Positions 31,376 through 39,305 are shown, counted from the stretch's first letter. The stretch is DNA of 64,000 bases from Burkholderia guangdongensis (GCF_013403875.1 NZ_JACBNX010000018.1:1-64000), one strand, 5' to 3'. Program-made: numbers and translations. The notes: generated from the letters alone by a model not told the origin.

Positions 31376-31873
31376 CTAGCCTCGTCCACTGCCGATGCTC
31401 AGAAGCGACATCAAGAACGCGAATCCATCCCACGCACGACGCTCTTGCTCTTCCTTCCGCTGACGCTTGCGTTCGGCGTCTTCAACCGGGTCTCGCTGCG
31501 CTGCGCGATGGGTCGATAGATCAAAGAGCGGATCGCGCGTGCCTGTGTCGAAGTGCGTTGCCTTGGGCCGCATGACATGTTCCGGGCGGCGCGCATCGGT
31601 CGGCTGGGCGGCAATGTCCTTGGTCCTCGCCATCGAGCGCGCGTGCGCATCGGGTGCCGGGATCGACTGCTGTAGCATCTCATCGCCGGTACGTTGCGGC
31701 TGATGTGCGGTCGACTCTTCCGTGCGCCAACGCTGCGCCGGTCTCGCTGCTGCCACGTCCGAATTGTTGGCGAAGAACGTGCCGGACTCTTCCTTCGCCT
31801 GCTGGCCTTCGATCTTCACTACTGCCTCAACCGCTTTGGCAATTTGAGCGGTACGTTTCGATAACAGGCTCAT
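31376..31873 (-). CDS. Unrecognised polar protein, third gene of an overlapping operon
   Basis: A 165-residue protein, highly polar and Arg/Gln-rich. It starts MSLLSKRTAQIAKAVEAVVK and has a charged helix AERKRQRKEEQERRAWDGF before a short hydrophobic end FLMSLLSIGSG. The middle is low in hydrophobics and probably disordered. It starts inside the stop of the preceding gene (4-base overlap), so it is coupled to it. No function is recognised. The lack of any known family in a tight three-gene unit inside an island makes it of interest. Confidence 0.6.
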   Translation of the reverse strand: MSLLSKRTAQIAKAVEAVVKIEGQQAKEESGTFFANNSDVAAARPAQRWRTEESTAHQPQRTGDEMLQQSIPAPDAHARSMARTKDIAAQPTDARRPEHVMRPKATHFDTGTRDPLFDLSTHRAAQRDPVEDAERKRQRKEEQERRAWDGFAFLMSLLSIGSGRG

Positions 31874-32460
31874 TGCTCATTCTCCTTTGGAACTTCAGGC
31901 TCAGGCCATCTGTGGGTGAACTCTTCGCCGCGCAGCCATGCGAACACTTTGCGCAACGCCGATAGGTCATCTTCGCTCAGGCTCGCGGCCCACGCCGCCC
32001 ATCCTCGCCAGCCTTTGGACCACGCACAAAAGATCGCGTGATCTTCGCGGGATACGAAGTCGCCTTGGTCATCGGCAATCGCGTCATAGACCTCGTGTGA
32101 CTCGTCGCGCACAAGGCTCCTGTATATAAAGCGGATGACCCAGCCGCCCCAGGACTTGCGCGCGTTGCGTAGTTGATCGAACCAATATGCGCTCGCTCCG
32201 TTTGTATCTTGATAGATTTGGCTGTGCTCATCCGACGGATGGTTGGCGTAGAGCAGTGTCCAGCCGGTCGGGTCGAATTCGTTGGCCGGGTTGCCGGGGC
32301 GCATACGCTCGTCTGTCGACAACATTTCCTCGCTGCCGTGACAGGCGTAGAACATCGACAGCGTGCGCTGGCCGCGCGGTATCGAGTCCACTGCGGCCCG
32401 GTTCGCGACGCGCCGACCGTGAGCATTCAGCAAGCGCTGATAGGTCTCGCTGTCGATCAT
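31870..32460 (-). CDS. Unrecognised protein, middle gene of an overlapping operon
   Basis: A 196-residue Trp- and acid-rich protein (MIDSETYQRLLNAHGRRVAN, GWRGWAAWAASLSEDD, FTHRWPEPEVPKENEQ). An ATG at 32,460 overlaps the upstream stop by one base as TGATG. A TTG three bases earlier is a weaker alternative. There is no signal or membrane segment. The tight overlaps on both sides imply coordinated translation of three subunits or steps. No homology is recognised from the sequence. Confidence 0.62.
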   Translation of the reverse strand: MIDSETYQRLLNAHGRRVANRAAVDSIPRGQRTLSMFYACHGSEEMLSTDERMRPGNPANEFDPTGWTLLYANHPSDEHSQIYQDTNGASAYWFDQLRNARKSWGGWVIRFIYRSLVRDESHEVYDAIADDQGDFVSREDHAIFCAWSKGWRGWAAWAASLSEDDLSALRKVFAWLRGEEFTHRWPEPEVPKENEQ

Positions 32461-32915
32461 CAATGGACCTTGGCGACAGGTGCAGCGGACGGCGTCATCT
32501 TCAGCAGATCGTCGAGCGTCATGCCGGCCTTCGTCTTGCCGTTCTCATCGATGACGGTCACGCCATAGATGACGTTGAGCTCCTTGGCCGCTGCGATGCG
32601 GTCGGACCTTTTCGCTGATTCGTCCGTGGCGATGGACGCGAGCACGCGTGCGCTGATCTCTGCATTCCAAATCGAGTGGTCTTTGAGCGCTTCGATGGCG
32701 TGCGGAAGTCCGTTCACGTATGCATCTGACGTTTCGATCAGGTCGATGTACACGTGCGGGTTCATCGACATACTGTAGTCAGCGCCGAATGCGCCGGACA
32801 GAGCCGCGATGCTCGATCTGCCGATGGCCTTGAGCCTGATGTAACGGTTGAGTGCCGTGCCGTGGCAGCGCTGGATTACGTCGTTTGCGAAGGTGTCTGC
32901 GATTGCCGCTGCCAT
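32460..32915 (-). CDS. Unrecognised helical protein, first gene of an overlapping operon
   Basis: A 151-residue, mostly helical protein starting MAAAIADTFANDVIQRCHGT. The stretch SAKRSDRIAAAKELNVIYGV slightly recalls phage terminase small-subunit linkers (RIxAAKEL), but one short match is not enough to name it. It heads a three-gene minus-strand unit with one-base and four-base overlaps. No upstream operator is obvious, and the next 570 bases have no gene. Confidence 0.58.
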   Translation of the reverse strand: MAAAIADTFANDVIQRCHGTALNRYIRLKAIGRSSIAALSGAFGADYSMSMNPHVYIDLIETSDAYVNGLPHAIEALKDHSIWNAEISARVLASIATDESAKRSDRIAAAKELNVIYGVTVIDENGKTKAGMTLDDLLKMTPSAAPVAKVH

Positions 32916-33486
32916 GATCGTTGCTCTTCAATGTCTGTCTCGCGCGTAGGGTAGTGGCTGCTAGTGTCGTGGTCTACTGGCGGTCGTGGCGGGCCGGGTG
33001 GATTTCGGTACGGCGAAGCTCTCGCAACGGCTCCTGCGGTGTTCTCGTTGGTCGGCGGGGCCGATTCGGGCGGTACGTCGGACTGGGTGCAGGAGGGCTT
33101 GCCGCTGGCCGTTTCGGGCGTCGAGGCCGACCGCGCGTCTCGTATGCGTCTCGGCGCGCGGATGACGCACGACGGGCGTGGATGCGACTGCCTGAAGAGG
33201 GCGGGGTGCGTTGGCCTCGCCGCTGCGTGCGCCGTTCGGTTTCGGGCGACGGGCCTAGCCGCGCTGCCGTGTGGCGTGCTCAGGGCGTGGGTGCTGACTG
33301 CGCAAGATTGTGGTTCTGGCCGCGAGGTGCGGTGGTCCCTCGGTGAGGCTCCACGCTAGTGGGCAACGGGCTGGCCGCATGGACAGAGCCGCACGCAGTG
33401 CTGATGCTAGAGCCGCGTATCCTTCGCCAGATCGACCACGGTTGCGCGTACGCCCGCTGACGGGCGTGCTGTTGAACGCTTGGCAT
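32916..33486. other. Gene-poor, strongly G/T-skewed stretch
   Basis: About 570 bases without a convincing gene. From about 32,930 to 33,370 the plus strand is markedly richer in G and T than in A and C. Short open frames exist on both strands but have no start site or composition like real genes. Confidence 0.45.
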
Positions 33487-33907
33487 TCATGACAGCGCAA
33501 CCTCCACCATGCGCGGCGTGACCTTCGTGCCGGCCCGGCGCTCGTATTCGAGCGCCGCGTACCGGCGGCAGTCGGCGTCGGCGATACCACTCGGGTAAAG
33601 CGTCCGAATCTGCTTGTATTGCGCGAGCAGGTCGATAGACAAATTGGCCCGAGTCACCGAGCCGCGCAGACAGCGGCAAGCCAGCAGGTGGTCGAGCTGT
33701 TCGAGCTGTTCCGCCGAAATGGCGCGCAGCCATTCCGCCGACGCAATGCCGTCGAGATCGATTGCGTCGATCCGGCGATCGATTTCGTCGGACAGCTCCA
33801 CGGGTCGCCCCCTCGTACCATTGGCGGGCCAGTGACAGCAGCTCAGAACGCAGCGCTGCGGCCCTCTCGGGTGCGAGGGTACGTGAAATTAACGACTGGC
33901 TTGGCAT
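33487..33907 (-). pseudogene. Unknown small protein gene, interrupted by a one-base frameshift at a G run
   Basis: Two adjacent minus-strand frames join naturally. The first begins MPSQSLISRTLAPERAAAL and runs SLLSLARQWYEG. The second continues RPVELSDEIDRRIDAIDLDG through LACRCLRGSVTRANLSIDLL to RMVEVALS. The break is at a run of five G (minus strand, 33,808-33,812). With four G the product would read WYEGRPVELSDEIDR without a gap, giving about 140 residues. The second frame alone can start at an ATG-like MELSDEID (33,801), so a short protein might still be made. Sequencing error, pseudogene or slippage at the run cannot be separated here. No family is recognised. Confidence 0.6.
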
Positions 33908-34029
33908 CGAGGTCGTCCGGTTCAGTGATTATCAGATGCCGAAAGGGGGGCGGTTTCTAATGCGAGGGCCGACCCGGTGTCCGCACTGGGCCGGCGCTGG
34001 TGATTCGATCCGAGGGTTGTCGATAGCAG

Positions 34030-35127
34030 CTACAGGCGATCCGGCAGCGTGTATTCAGCGTCGAGCACCGGCATTTGCAGCAACTTCGCCTTGTACTCGA
34101 AGAGCTGCTGGTCCGGCACGTCGAAGCGCCGCAGCCAATCATCGCTTTCGGACGTTGTGGCGAAATATGGGGCTGCAGAGCCTGTCTGACCGACTTGCAA
34201 TTGCCAAACGCTCGGGACACGCACCGATTTCAAGGCGGCGTTCAGGATCACGTAGCTAGCCGGTGGGACCGGCGGGCCGTTCTCGTCGTCATGGGCTGGC
34301 GAACCCGATTCGGGACGTCGGCCGGCCTGGATCACGACACCGCTGTTCAGATCGTAGAGCGCGAACCAGTCGGGCGGGAGCTCGTTTCTCAGCGTATCCA
34401 ATCCGCCGGCTTTTTCGAGCAGTTCCTTGTTCAGCGCAGTCAACCAGCCGACAGTCTTGATGCCATTGCGAAGCCGCGCGGCATGCAGCAGCGGTTCCCC
34501 GACGTCGAGCGCGATCATCTGCTTGGCGAGCTGGTATTCCGTCGGCACGTTCGCAGCGGTCGTCGCGAGACTGAGATTGACTGCGTAGCCTGCGTATCCA
34601 CTGGCCGCGTTGAGCCGGCGGGCGAAGTCGACGAACAGCTTTTGAAACGTCGCGGGATTCTCTGCGACGTACAGCAGCGAGGTGGAAAACGTCAGCGTGT
34701 TCAAGCCGGCATGTGGGCGCTCTTCACGCCAGCGCTGCTGACCGAACACCTGAAAATGCCAGAAGCCCGCGTCGGCTGCGGTGTCGCCGGATGTCACATA
34801 GGCGGTCAAGGCCACCTTGTCGGAGTATGCCGTGAATAGGTCCGCAGGCAGTTTGCCGCTCTTGAGTTTGACCGGTTGCTTGCCGTCCTGCCAAAGCCAT
34901 TTCAACTCGTCCTTGGCGACAGCACGATATTGCTCATAGCATTGAGCAATGGCGTCGCGAACGGCGGGATCGGCTGCATTGCGAAAGAAGAGCGCACCAC
35001 GGACGACGACAGCCGCGCCCACATAATCGTGCTTGGCGGTTGGTTCCAGCGCTCCCCCAGGAATCAATGCTTCATGCTGGTGAGCCTTGGCGTATTCGAT
35101 GAATGCCTTGTCGGTCATGTCGGTCAA
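34030..35127 (-). CDS. DUF3396 / type VI immunity-family protein
   Basis: A 365-residue protein whose pattern fits the DUF3396 (type VI immunity) family. Landmarks are VVVRGALFFRNAADPAVRDA, CYEQYRAVA followed by KWLWQDGKQP, LNTLTFSTSLLYVAENPATF and GYAGYAVNLSLATTAANVP. Family members include immunity proteins for VRR-NUC and related nuclease effectors. There is no signal peptide, consistent with protection in the cytoplasm from a DNA-cutting toxin. Its start overlaps the stop of the nuclease gene by four bases (ATGA), which fits an effector-immunity pair. It is the last gene of the PAAR cassette. Confidence 0.72.
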   Translation of the reverse strand: MTDMTDKAFIEYAKAHQHEALIPGGALEPTAKHDYVGAAVVVRGALFFRNAADPAVRDAIAQCYEQYRAVAKDELKWLWQDGKQPVKLKSGKLPADLFTAYSDKVALTAYVTSGDTAADAGFWHFQVFGQQRWREERPHAGLNTLTFSTSLLYVAENPATFQKLFVDFARRLNAASGYAGYAVNLSLATTAANVPTEYQLAKQMIALDVGEPLLHAARLRNGIKTVGWLTALNKELLEKAGGLDTLRNELPPDWFALYDLNSGVVIQAGRRPESGSPAHDDENGPPVPPASYVILNAALKSVRVPSVWQLQVGQTGSAAPYFATTSESDDWLRRFDVPDQQLFEYKAKLLQMPVLDAEYTLPDRL

Positions 35128-35831
35128 TGAACTGGGAAAGGTACTGGAGGAGGCAAGCCCGCACCGGGCTGAGGGCCTGCACCCGTCTGGTTGAGCAGTG
35201 TCCTCACCTGTTTTCCGATCGAGGAAAACGCGTCGCGCAGTGCATCGGCCGTCGGACTTGATGACTCGTCAGCATTGTCGTCATCGGGACACCCACAACT
35301 GGCAGGATCCAGCTCTGCGACTGTTGCGTTCGGGCCCGCGATTTCCTGATAGTCGGCCATCTGCTCGACGTTGCGTTTGTCTGGTGGAAATTTCATATCA
35401 ACCACACTCGCCAGATTATCCTGCGTCGGCGGTTGCGTAGGATCCTTGACGATCACGACGTCGGGGCGCCGAATCCAGCCGACGCCAGGAACATAGCCTT
35501 CTCCATAGTTGGCTTTAATCCAGGCCGGGATAAATCCGTGCGGTTCGAGCGGATTTCTCGACGACATGATCGGCGCCGGCGGATATTCGTTCATGTTGTA
35601 GCTGACCTCGGGCTTGTAGATGCTGTCGCCCTTGGCGTCGAGCGCGCTGAGCTTCGTCGCCACACACGCCTGCTTTAGCCGAGCACCCACGATGCTGATA
35701 TTCGGTCCCTTTTTGCATTGGCAGAGGGCCGCACACAGCACTTTTTTGTCTTGTGGATCGAGATCGCCGCCGAGATGGACTTTGGTCGTTGTCCCGTCAC
35801 TCGACATTCCACCGGGGACATCACGGCTCAT
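35124..35831 (-). CDS. VRR-NUC-like (PD-(D/E)XK) nuclease effector
   Basis: A 235-residue protein starting MSRDVPGGMSSDGTTTKVHL. The nuclease core reads GWIRRPDVVIVKDP, then ASVVDMKFPPDKRNVEQMADY, then EIAGPNATVAELDPASCGCP. The PD...D-x-K arrangement has Asp in place of the more usual Glu before MKFP, an allowed change in this fold. This matches VRR-NUC-type toxins delivered by type VI secretion. It overlaps the PAAR gene upstream and the immunity gene downstream by four bases each, so all three are coupled. The tail is Pro-rich (GAGLPPPVPFP). Confidence 0.72.
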   Translation of the reverse strand: MSRDVPGGMSSDGTTTKVHLGGDLDPQDKKVLCAALCQCKKGPNISIVGARLKQACVATKLSALDAKGDSIYKPEVSYNMNEYPPAPIMSSRNPLEPHGFIPAWIKANYGEGYVPGVGWIRRPDVVIVKDPTQPPTQDNLASVVDMKFPPDKRNVEQMADYQEIAGPNATVAELDPASCGCPDDDNADESSSPTADALRDAFSSIGKQVRTLLNQTGAGPQPGAGLPPPVPFPVH

Positions 35832-36337
35832 TCGGGCTCCTCCCGGCTGAAGATGAGAGATGCGGGCGAGTCTGCGTGGTGCCACTGCGTGTACCCATCG
35901 ACGTCCGTTGTGCCACTGATGGTCCGGCCTTCGGGTGTCCGCAAGCTGTATGGCGTGTTCGCCGCGGGCCTGCCGTCCGCTCCGACAACCTGGAAGCGTC
36001 CACGGTAGCGCTCCGTGGTGTCGTCCGTCTCGTGTCTGGCCGACGTGGACGAGCGGCCTGCACCGACTGGAACGTTTGCAAAGGCATTGCCCTGGCTGGC
36101 TATCAGTGTTGCGCCGCAGGCAGTTCTGTCTCCCTCGAACGCCGCGTGCCGTCCATCGAAGTTCATCCCCGGATTCTTGCTGGTGACTATTGGAAAGATG
36201 CCCCTGCATTTCGGGCACGTCACCATCGTGCCAACGAACGCAATCGGCCGACCGTCGATAACGGTGATCGCTCCGGAAGACAGGACGGTGCCGCCATGAT
36301 CCGTGTGATCGCCTTCTCGAATGAATGAGAACGACAT
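35828..36337 (-). CDS. PAAR-domain protein (T6SS spike tip / effector adaptor)
   Basis: A 169-residue protein. The PAAR core covers about residues 5-95: REGDHTDHGGTVLSSG, VIDGRPIAFVGTMVTCPKC, HAAFEGDRTACGATLI. PAAR proteins sharpen the VgrG spike and carry effectors. The C-terminal part (RFQVVGADGRPAANTPYSL, DVDGYTQWHHADSPASLIF) looks like the small Ig/transthyretin-type extension common in T6SS PAAR proteins. A GGGGAA ribosome site precedes the start. No VgrG or T6SS core gene is in the window, so the cassette depends on a system elsewhere. Confidence 0.82.
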   Translation of the reverse strand: MSFSFIREGDHTDHGGTVLSSGAITVIDGRPIAFVGTMVTCPKCRGIFPIVTSKNPGMNFDGRHAAFEGDRTACGATLIASQGNAFANVPVGAGRSSTSARHETDDTTERYRGRFQVVGADGRPAANTPYSLRTPEGRTISGTTDVDGYTQWHHADSPASLIFSREEPE

Positions 36338-36369
36338 AGTTTCCCCGTAGTGGAACACCGGTCATCACT

Positions 36370-36597
36370 CTACATCATTCGTCGGACGTAACGGGTTTGT
36401 GCGGGGTTCGTGGAACTGTCGCAAGCGAGGAGCTGGCCGACGGGCAGACGGGCCGTGTGACGCTGTCTGGACGTTCGGTGGGCGTCGTGCCCTCGGACAG
36501 GAAGGGGGACGTCAACGACGGCCCCGAGCGCGCTGTCGTACCCGCTCAGCACCGACATGTCGTTCTCGTTCAAGACGTACGTGCACTCAACGGGCAT
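36370..36597 (-). pseudogene. Possible remnant of a DUF2778-like gene (weak)
   Basis: A frame beginning MPVECTYVLNENDMSVLSG resembles the first strand pattern of DUF2778 proteins (C-T-[FY]-x-LN-x-x-x-MS), such as the one at 5.8 kb. After about 25 residues the similarity is lost, and the frame runs on as Arg/His-rich text. A C run near 36,509-36,513 could be the site of a frameshift, but the downstream catalytic block is not found in any frame. It may be a broken N-terminal stub, or a coincidence. A longer frame could start at 36,654. Confidence 0.3.
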
Positions 36598-36753
36598 AAG
36601 AAGTCCTCGGAAGTCGCTCTCAGGTAGTTTTCGTTGTGTCCCGCCGATGGTCATTGTCCGTGGCGCGGCGATAGTGTTGCACGATCATCCACCGAATATT
36701 TGCGTCAGAGCAAGGATGTCGGCGCAGGAGGCAACGCAGCCACATACAAACGA

Positions 36754-36782
36754 ACATGCCCCGCCAATTCGGCGGGGCATGT
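36754..36782 (-). terminator. Perfect hairpin after the DUF1289 gene
   Basis: ACATGCCCCGCC pairs with GGCGGGGCATGT around AATTC, just beyond the stop of the minus-strand DUF1289 gene. It probably ends the dmeR-dmeF-DUF1289 transcript. The poly-T is weak. Confidence 0.6.
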
Positions 36783-36785
36783 CGG

Positions 36786-36971
36786 TTACTCGCTGATCTC
36801 GACCTTCAATTTGGCTTGCCGGCGATGTCGATCGTTGATGATCTGGTGGCGGCGGTGGTCTGTCATCTTCTTCCACAACCGGGCTTCCTCGAGCGTGCGC
36901 AGGCAGCCGACGCAATAGCCGGACTTTCCATCGAACGAACACACGTCGATGCACGGCGATTTGACGGCCAT
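36786..36971 (-). CDS. DUF1289 protein
   Basis: A 61-residue protein with the DUF1289 cysteine pattern SPCIDVCSFDGKSGYCVGC (four Cys, likely a small metal or Fe-S site), followed by TLEEARLWKKMTDHRR. Members are widespread in proteobacteria and often encoded with metabolic or redox genes. Here the gene starts three bases after the stop of the DmeF gene and would be cotranscribed with it. The functional link to metal export is not established. Confidence 0.9.
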   Translation of the reverse strand: MAVKSPCIDVCSFDGKSGYCVGCLRTLEEARLWKKMTDHRRHQIINDRHRRQAKLKVEISE

Positions 36972-36974
36972 CGC

Positions 36975-38273
36975 TCACCTCGCCGTGTTGGCCGGCGTCA
37001 CCTCGACGGTGATATGCGACAGCTCTTTGAAGCGCCGGAGAATCGCATGGTAAAAGCGCGAGTCCCGGCTGGATTGCATGGTCGCCACCGAAACGACCGC
37101 ACTCATGTGGCCCGGACCGAGGCGCCAGATATGCAGGTCGACAACCCGGTCGCCGCATCCTTCGATGGCTTGACGGACACGCTCGGACGCGCGCTTGTCG
37201 GGATTCATGTCGAGCAGCACCCCGCTCGTATCGCGCATCAGCCCGAACGACCAGTTCGCGATAACCAGCGCGCCGATCACGCCGGCCAGCGGGTCCATCC
37301 AGAGCCAGCCGAACGCGCGCGCGAGCACGAGGCCGATGATCGCAAGCACGGAAACGGCCGCGTCCGCGATGACATGGATATAGGCCGATCGAATGTTATT
37401 GTCCCGCGCCGTGGCGTCATGCGAGCCGTGGTGATCATGGTGATGCTCGACGAACTCGACTTCGCGCTCTTCGCCCTGGAGGCGAATCAGCGCCTTGAAT
37501 TCGTGCGGCTCCGGAATCTCCTCGCTCGACTCCAGATAGCCGCCGCGATCGACCATCGTGAACGCCTGCCGCGTGCCATCCGGGCGCACCGTCGTAATCA
37601 GGACCGGTGCGTCGCCGAACTTGGAGCCGTCTGTCGCAGGCGTGATACGAAACACCGGCGGCACGTTGTCCTCGAATACCGACACGTCGAAGGCGCCCGC
37701 GCGCACGAAAACTTTTTTCGGCTCGTCGTCGTGGCCGTGTTCGTCGTCGTGATCGTCGTGACCGTGGCCATGATGGCCGCCGTGGCTGTGACCGTGACTG
37801 TGTCCGTGATGGTCGCCGCTGAGGAGCCAGACACTGGCGAGGTTCACGAGCAGACCCGCGACGGCGATCGGGATCGCTTCGCCGAAATGGATCGGCACTG
37901 GTGCAAGAAAGCGCGAAATGGCCTCATAGCCGATCAGCAGCGCAATCATCGCGAGGACGATCGCGCTGGTGAATCCCGCGAGGTCGCCGAGCTTGCCGGT
38001 GCCGAACACAAAACGGGGATCGCTCGCATGCTTGCGCGCGTACGTATAGGCCATCGCCGCAATCAGCATCGCGCCCGCGTGTGTCGACATGTGCAGCCCG
38101 TCGGCGACGAGCGCCAGCGACCCGAACACACTCCCGCCGACGATTTCCGCGACCATCATCGCGCTGCAGAGCGCAATCACCGCCCACGTCCGGCGCTCGT
38201 TTTCCTCGTGCGCCGCGCCCAAAAAGATGTGGTCGTGCCCGGCCCCGAACGCGGCATCGTTGAAATTGCTCAT
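36975..38273 (-). CDS. dmeF: DmeF-type cation diffusion facilitator
   Basis: A 432-residue CDF efflux protein in the inner membrane. The transmembrane metal-site residues are in LALVADGLHMSTHAGAML (Asp/His). A very long His-rich loop (HGHSHGHSHGGHHGHGHDD) lies near residue 157, together with a second site VIADAAVSVLAIIGLVLA. The loop with more than a dozen His, and a DmeF-like long middle insert (PKKVFVRAGAFDVSVFEDN), suggest Co2+/Ni2+ export. The downstream RcnR-type repressor fits this. It lies 10 bases from the repressor gene and 3 from DUF1289, in one operon. Confidence 0.9.
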   Translation of the reverse strand: MSNFNDAAFGAGHDHIFLGAAHEENERRTWAVIALCSAMMVAEIVGGSVFGSLALVADGLHMSTHAGAMLIAAMAYTYARKHASDPRFVFGTGKLGDLAGFTSAIVLAMIALLIGYEAISRFLAPVPIHFGEAIPIAVAGLLVNLASVWLLSGDHHGHSHGHSHGGHHGHGHDDHDDEHGHDDEPKKVFVRAGAFDVSVFEDNVPPVFRITPATDGSKFGDAPVLITTVRPDGTRQAFTMVDRGGYLESSEEIPEPHEFKALIRLQGEEREVEFVEHHHDHHGSHDATARDNNIRSAYIHVIADAAVSVLAIIGLVLARAFGWLWMDPLAGVIGALVIANWSFGLMRDTSGVLLDMNPDKRASERVRQAIEGCGDRVVDLHIWRLGPGHMSAVVSVATMQSSRDSRFYHAILRRFKELSHITVEVTPANTAR

Positions 38274-38282
38274 CGTGTTCCC

Positions 38283-38561
38283 CTACTTGAAGTAGCTATG
38301 CACTACTTCGATCAATTGCTCTGTCGCACTGCCTTGCGTGTCGTCATCGTGCTGATCCGCATCGACCAGATGTGTGCGGATGTGGTCTTCCAGGACAACG
38401 GCCAGCAGGCCGTTCATCGCACCACGGCAGCTCGTAATCTGCTGCAGCACCTCGTTGCAACCGCGCTCGTCCTCGAGCGCGCGCTCGATCGCCTCTATCT
38501 GTCCCTTGATGCGGCGGACCCGGTTGAGCAACTTTTGCTTCTCTCGTACGGTGTGGCTCAT
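38283..38561 (-). CDS. dmeR: RcnR/FrmR-family metal-responsive repressor (DmeR-like)
   Basis: A 92-codon-class all-helical repressor of the CsoR/RcnR/FrmR family. The start MSHTVREKQKLLNRVRRIKG is chosen over a four-codon longer frame. Cys in ERGCNEVLQQITSCRGAMN and His in the C-terminal helix (LEDHIRTHLVD) are the family's ligand positions. With the adjacent DmeF exporter, Ni/Co sensing is more likely than formaldehyde sensing. It is the first gene of the operon, directly downstream of two G-tract operator sites. Confidence 0.88.
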   Translation of the reverse strand: MSHTVREKQKLLNRVRRIKGQIEAIERALEDERGCNEVLQQITSCRGAMNGLLAVVLEDHIRTHLVDADQHDDDTQGSATEQLIEVVHSYFK

Positions 38562-38573
38562 AGCGCTCTCCAT

Positions 38574-38627
38574 ATACCGTAGGGGAGTATAGCTAAAGAT
38601 CGATGACAGTATAGGGGGTAGGGGTAT
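38574..38627 (-). promoter_or_regulatory. Two G-tract operator sites for the RcnR-type repressor
   Basis: ATACCGTAGGGGAGTAT at 38,574-38,590 and ACAGTATAGGGGGTAGGGGTAT at 38,606-38,627 lie just upstream of the repressor start. RcnR and DmeR operators are A/T-flanked runs of G, so these are good candidates for autoregulated control of the export operon. Confidence 0.65.
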
Positions 38628-38996
38628 TTGCGGCAGCCAGACTATCGCTCACTTCGCGGCAGCGGCGTGCGCCCACACGCATCGCGAGTACAGTGACAAT
38701 ACAGTTTGGGTGAGCTTGGGCGGCCTTGATCGATCTTGGTTAGCCTTGGTTTCGCCCGAGCGGGGTTGCTCAGGCACTTAATTTAACCGGACGGGACGCG
38801 ATAGGCTGCTGCGCACTTCCACGCTTCACGTGGAGTTGATGTTCTTTATCTGCTCTCTGGCGAACGTAATGGCGCGGCCCATGCTGTGGATGAGAAAGCG
38901 TTCGTGATACCGCGCTGAACAAACGGATGCGATCATTCAGGGGCACCGTGGGAATGAACCGATCTACTCGTCGACCAAATAGAAAACGGAACTGCC
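38628..38996. other. Intergenic stretch without a recognised gene
   Basis: About 370 bases of ordinary composition. Short similar phrases (CTTGGGCGGCCTTGATCG and then CTTGGTTAGCCTTGGTTTCG) are seen near 38,712-38,752. No gene, RNA or clear promoter was identified. Confidence 0.4.
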
Positions 38997-39305
38997 GTGA
39001 CCCGAAGAAACTTCATTACCACTGACATGGAACGACGCCGCCGCTTGATGTATCAGTGGTGCTTGAACATGCTGCAAGGCTTGGTGTGCATCGCGATCGG
39101 GGCTTATTGCGTATACAACGCGTTCATCGCATTCACAGCACACCCGACGCTTTGGGTAACGCGGTTTCACGATATTCCTCTCGATTACCGGGAACATCCC
39201 GGCAGATATCTATTTTCGGCGACGATCACGGGACTAGGAGGAATCGGTATGTTCTTGTGGGGAGGGCTGCGTCTACTCAAAGGGGGCTTTGAACGCCCTT
39301 GGTAG
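38997..39305 (+). CDS. Small two-helix membrane protein, function unknown
   Basis: A 102-residue protein with two membrane helices, near residues 26-46 (LQGLVCIAIGAYCVYNAFIAF) and 76-95 (GLGGIGMFLWGGLRLL). They are separated by a polar loop with WVTRFHDIPLDYREHPGRY. The frame is open from a GTG at 38,997. The ATG at 39,027 (MERRRRLM) is an equally plausible start. It does not match a family that I recognise and it stands alone. Confidence 0.5.
   Translation: MTRRNFITTDMERRRRLMYQWCLNMLQGLVCIAIGAYCVYNAFIAFTAHPTLWVTRFHDIPLDYREHPGRYLFSATITGLGGIGMFLWGGLRLLKGGFERPW

Larger units (their letters stand above)
25899..36370. mobile_element. Genomic island inserted at tRNA-Arg (right end uncertain)
   Basis: The island starts at the 3' end of tRNA-Arg with an integrase 72 bases downstream. 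Over the next ~10 kb the base composition is lower in G+C, most genes have no recognisable housekeeping role, and cargo of defence and type VI effector type appears. Ribosome sites and overlaps look bacterial, and no phage structural genes were recognised. I could not find a second copy of the tRNA 3' end. The right limit is placed after the PAAR cassette because the genes from 36.8 kb on (DUF1289, DmeF) look like ordinary chromosomal genes. Confidence 0.65.

Noticed and set aside
32460..32915. Phage terminase small subunit
   Set aside because: Only one short phrase (RIAAAKEL) resembles it, and no large subunit or portal lies nearby.
34000..34020. GCTGGTGATTCGATCC as a possible attR copy of the tRNA-Arg T arm
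   Set aside because: Resembles GCTGGTTCGATCC but has an insertion and loses identity at once. Too short and imperfect for an attachment site.
25899..36370. Prophage
   Set aside because: Apart from the integrase I see no capsid, tail, portal or lysis genes. The PAAR protein and nuclease fit a type VI cassette better.
38283..38561. Formaldehyde sensor FrmR with a formaldehyde detoxification role
   Set aside because: The neighbouring exporter has metal-binding loops and no glutathione-dependent formaldehyde dehydrogenase is present, so metal sensing is more likely.
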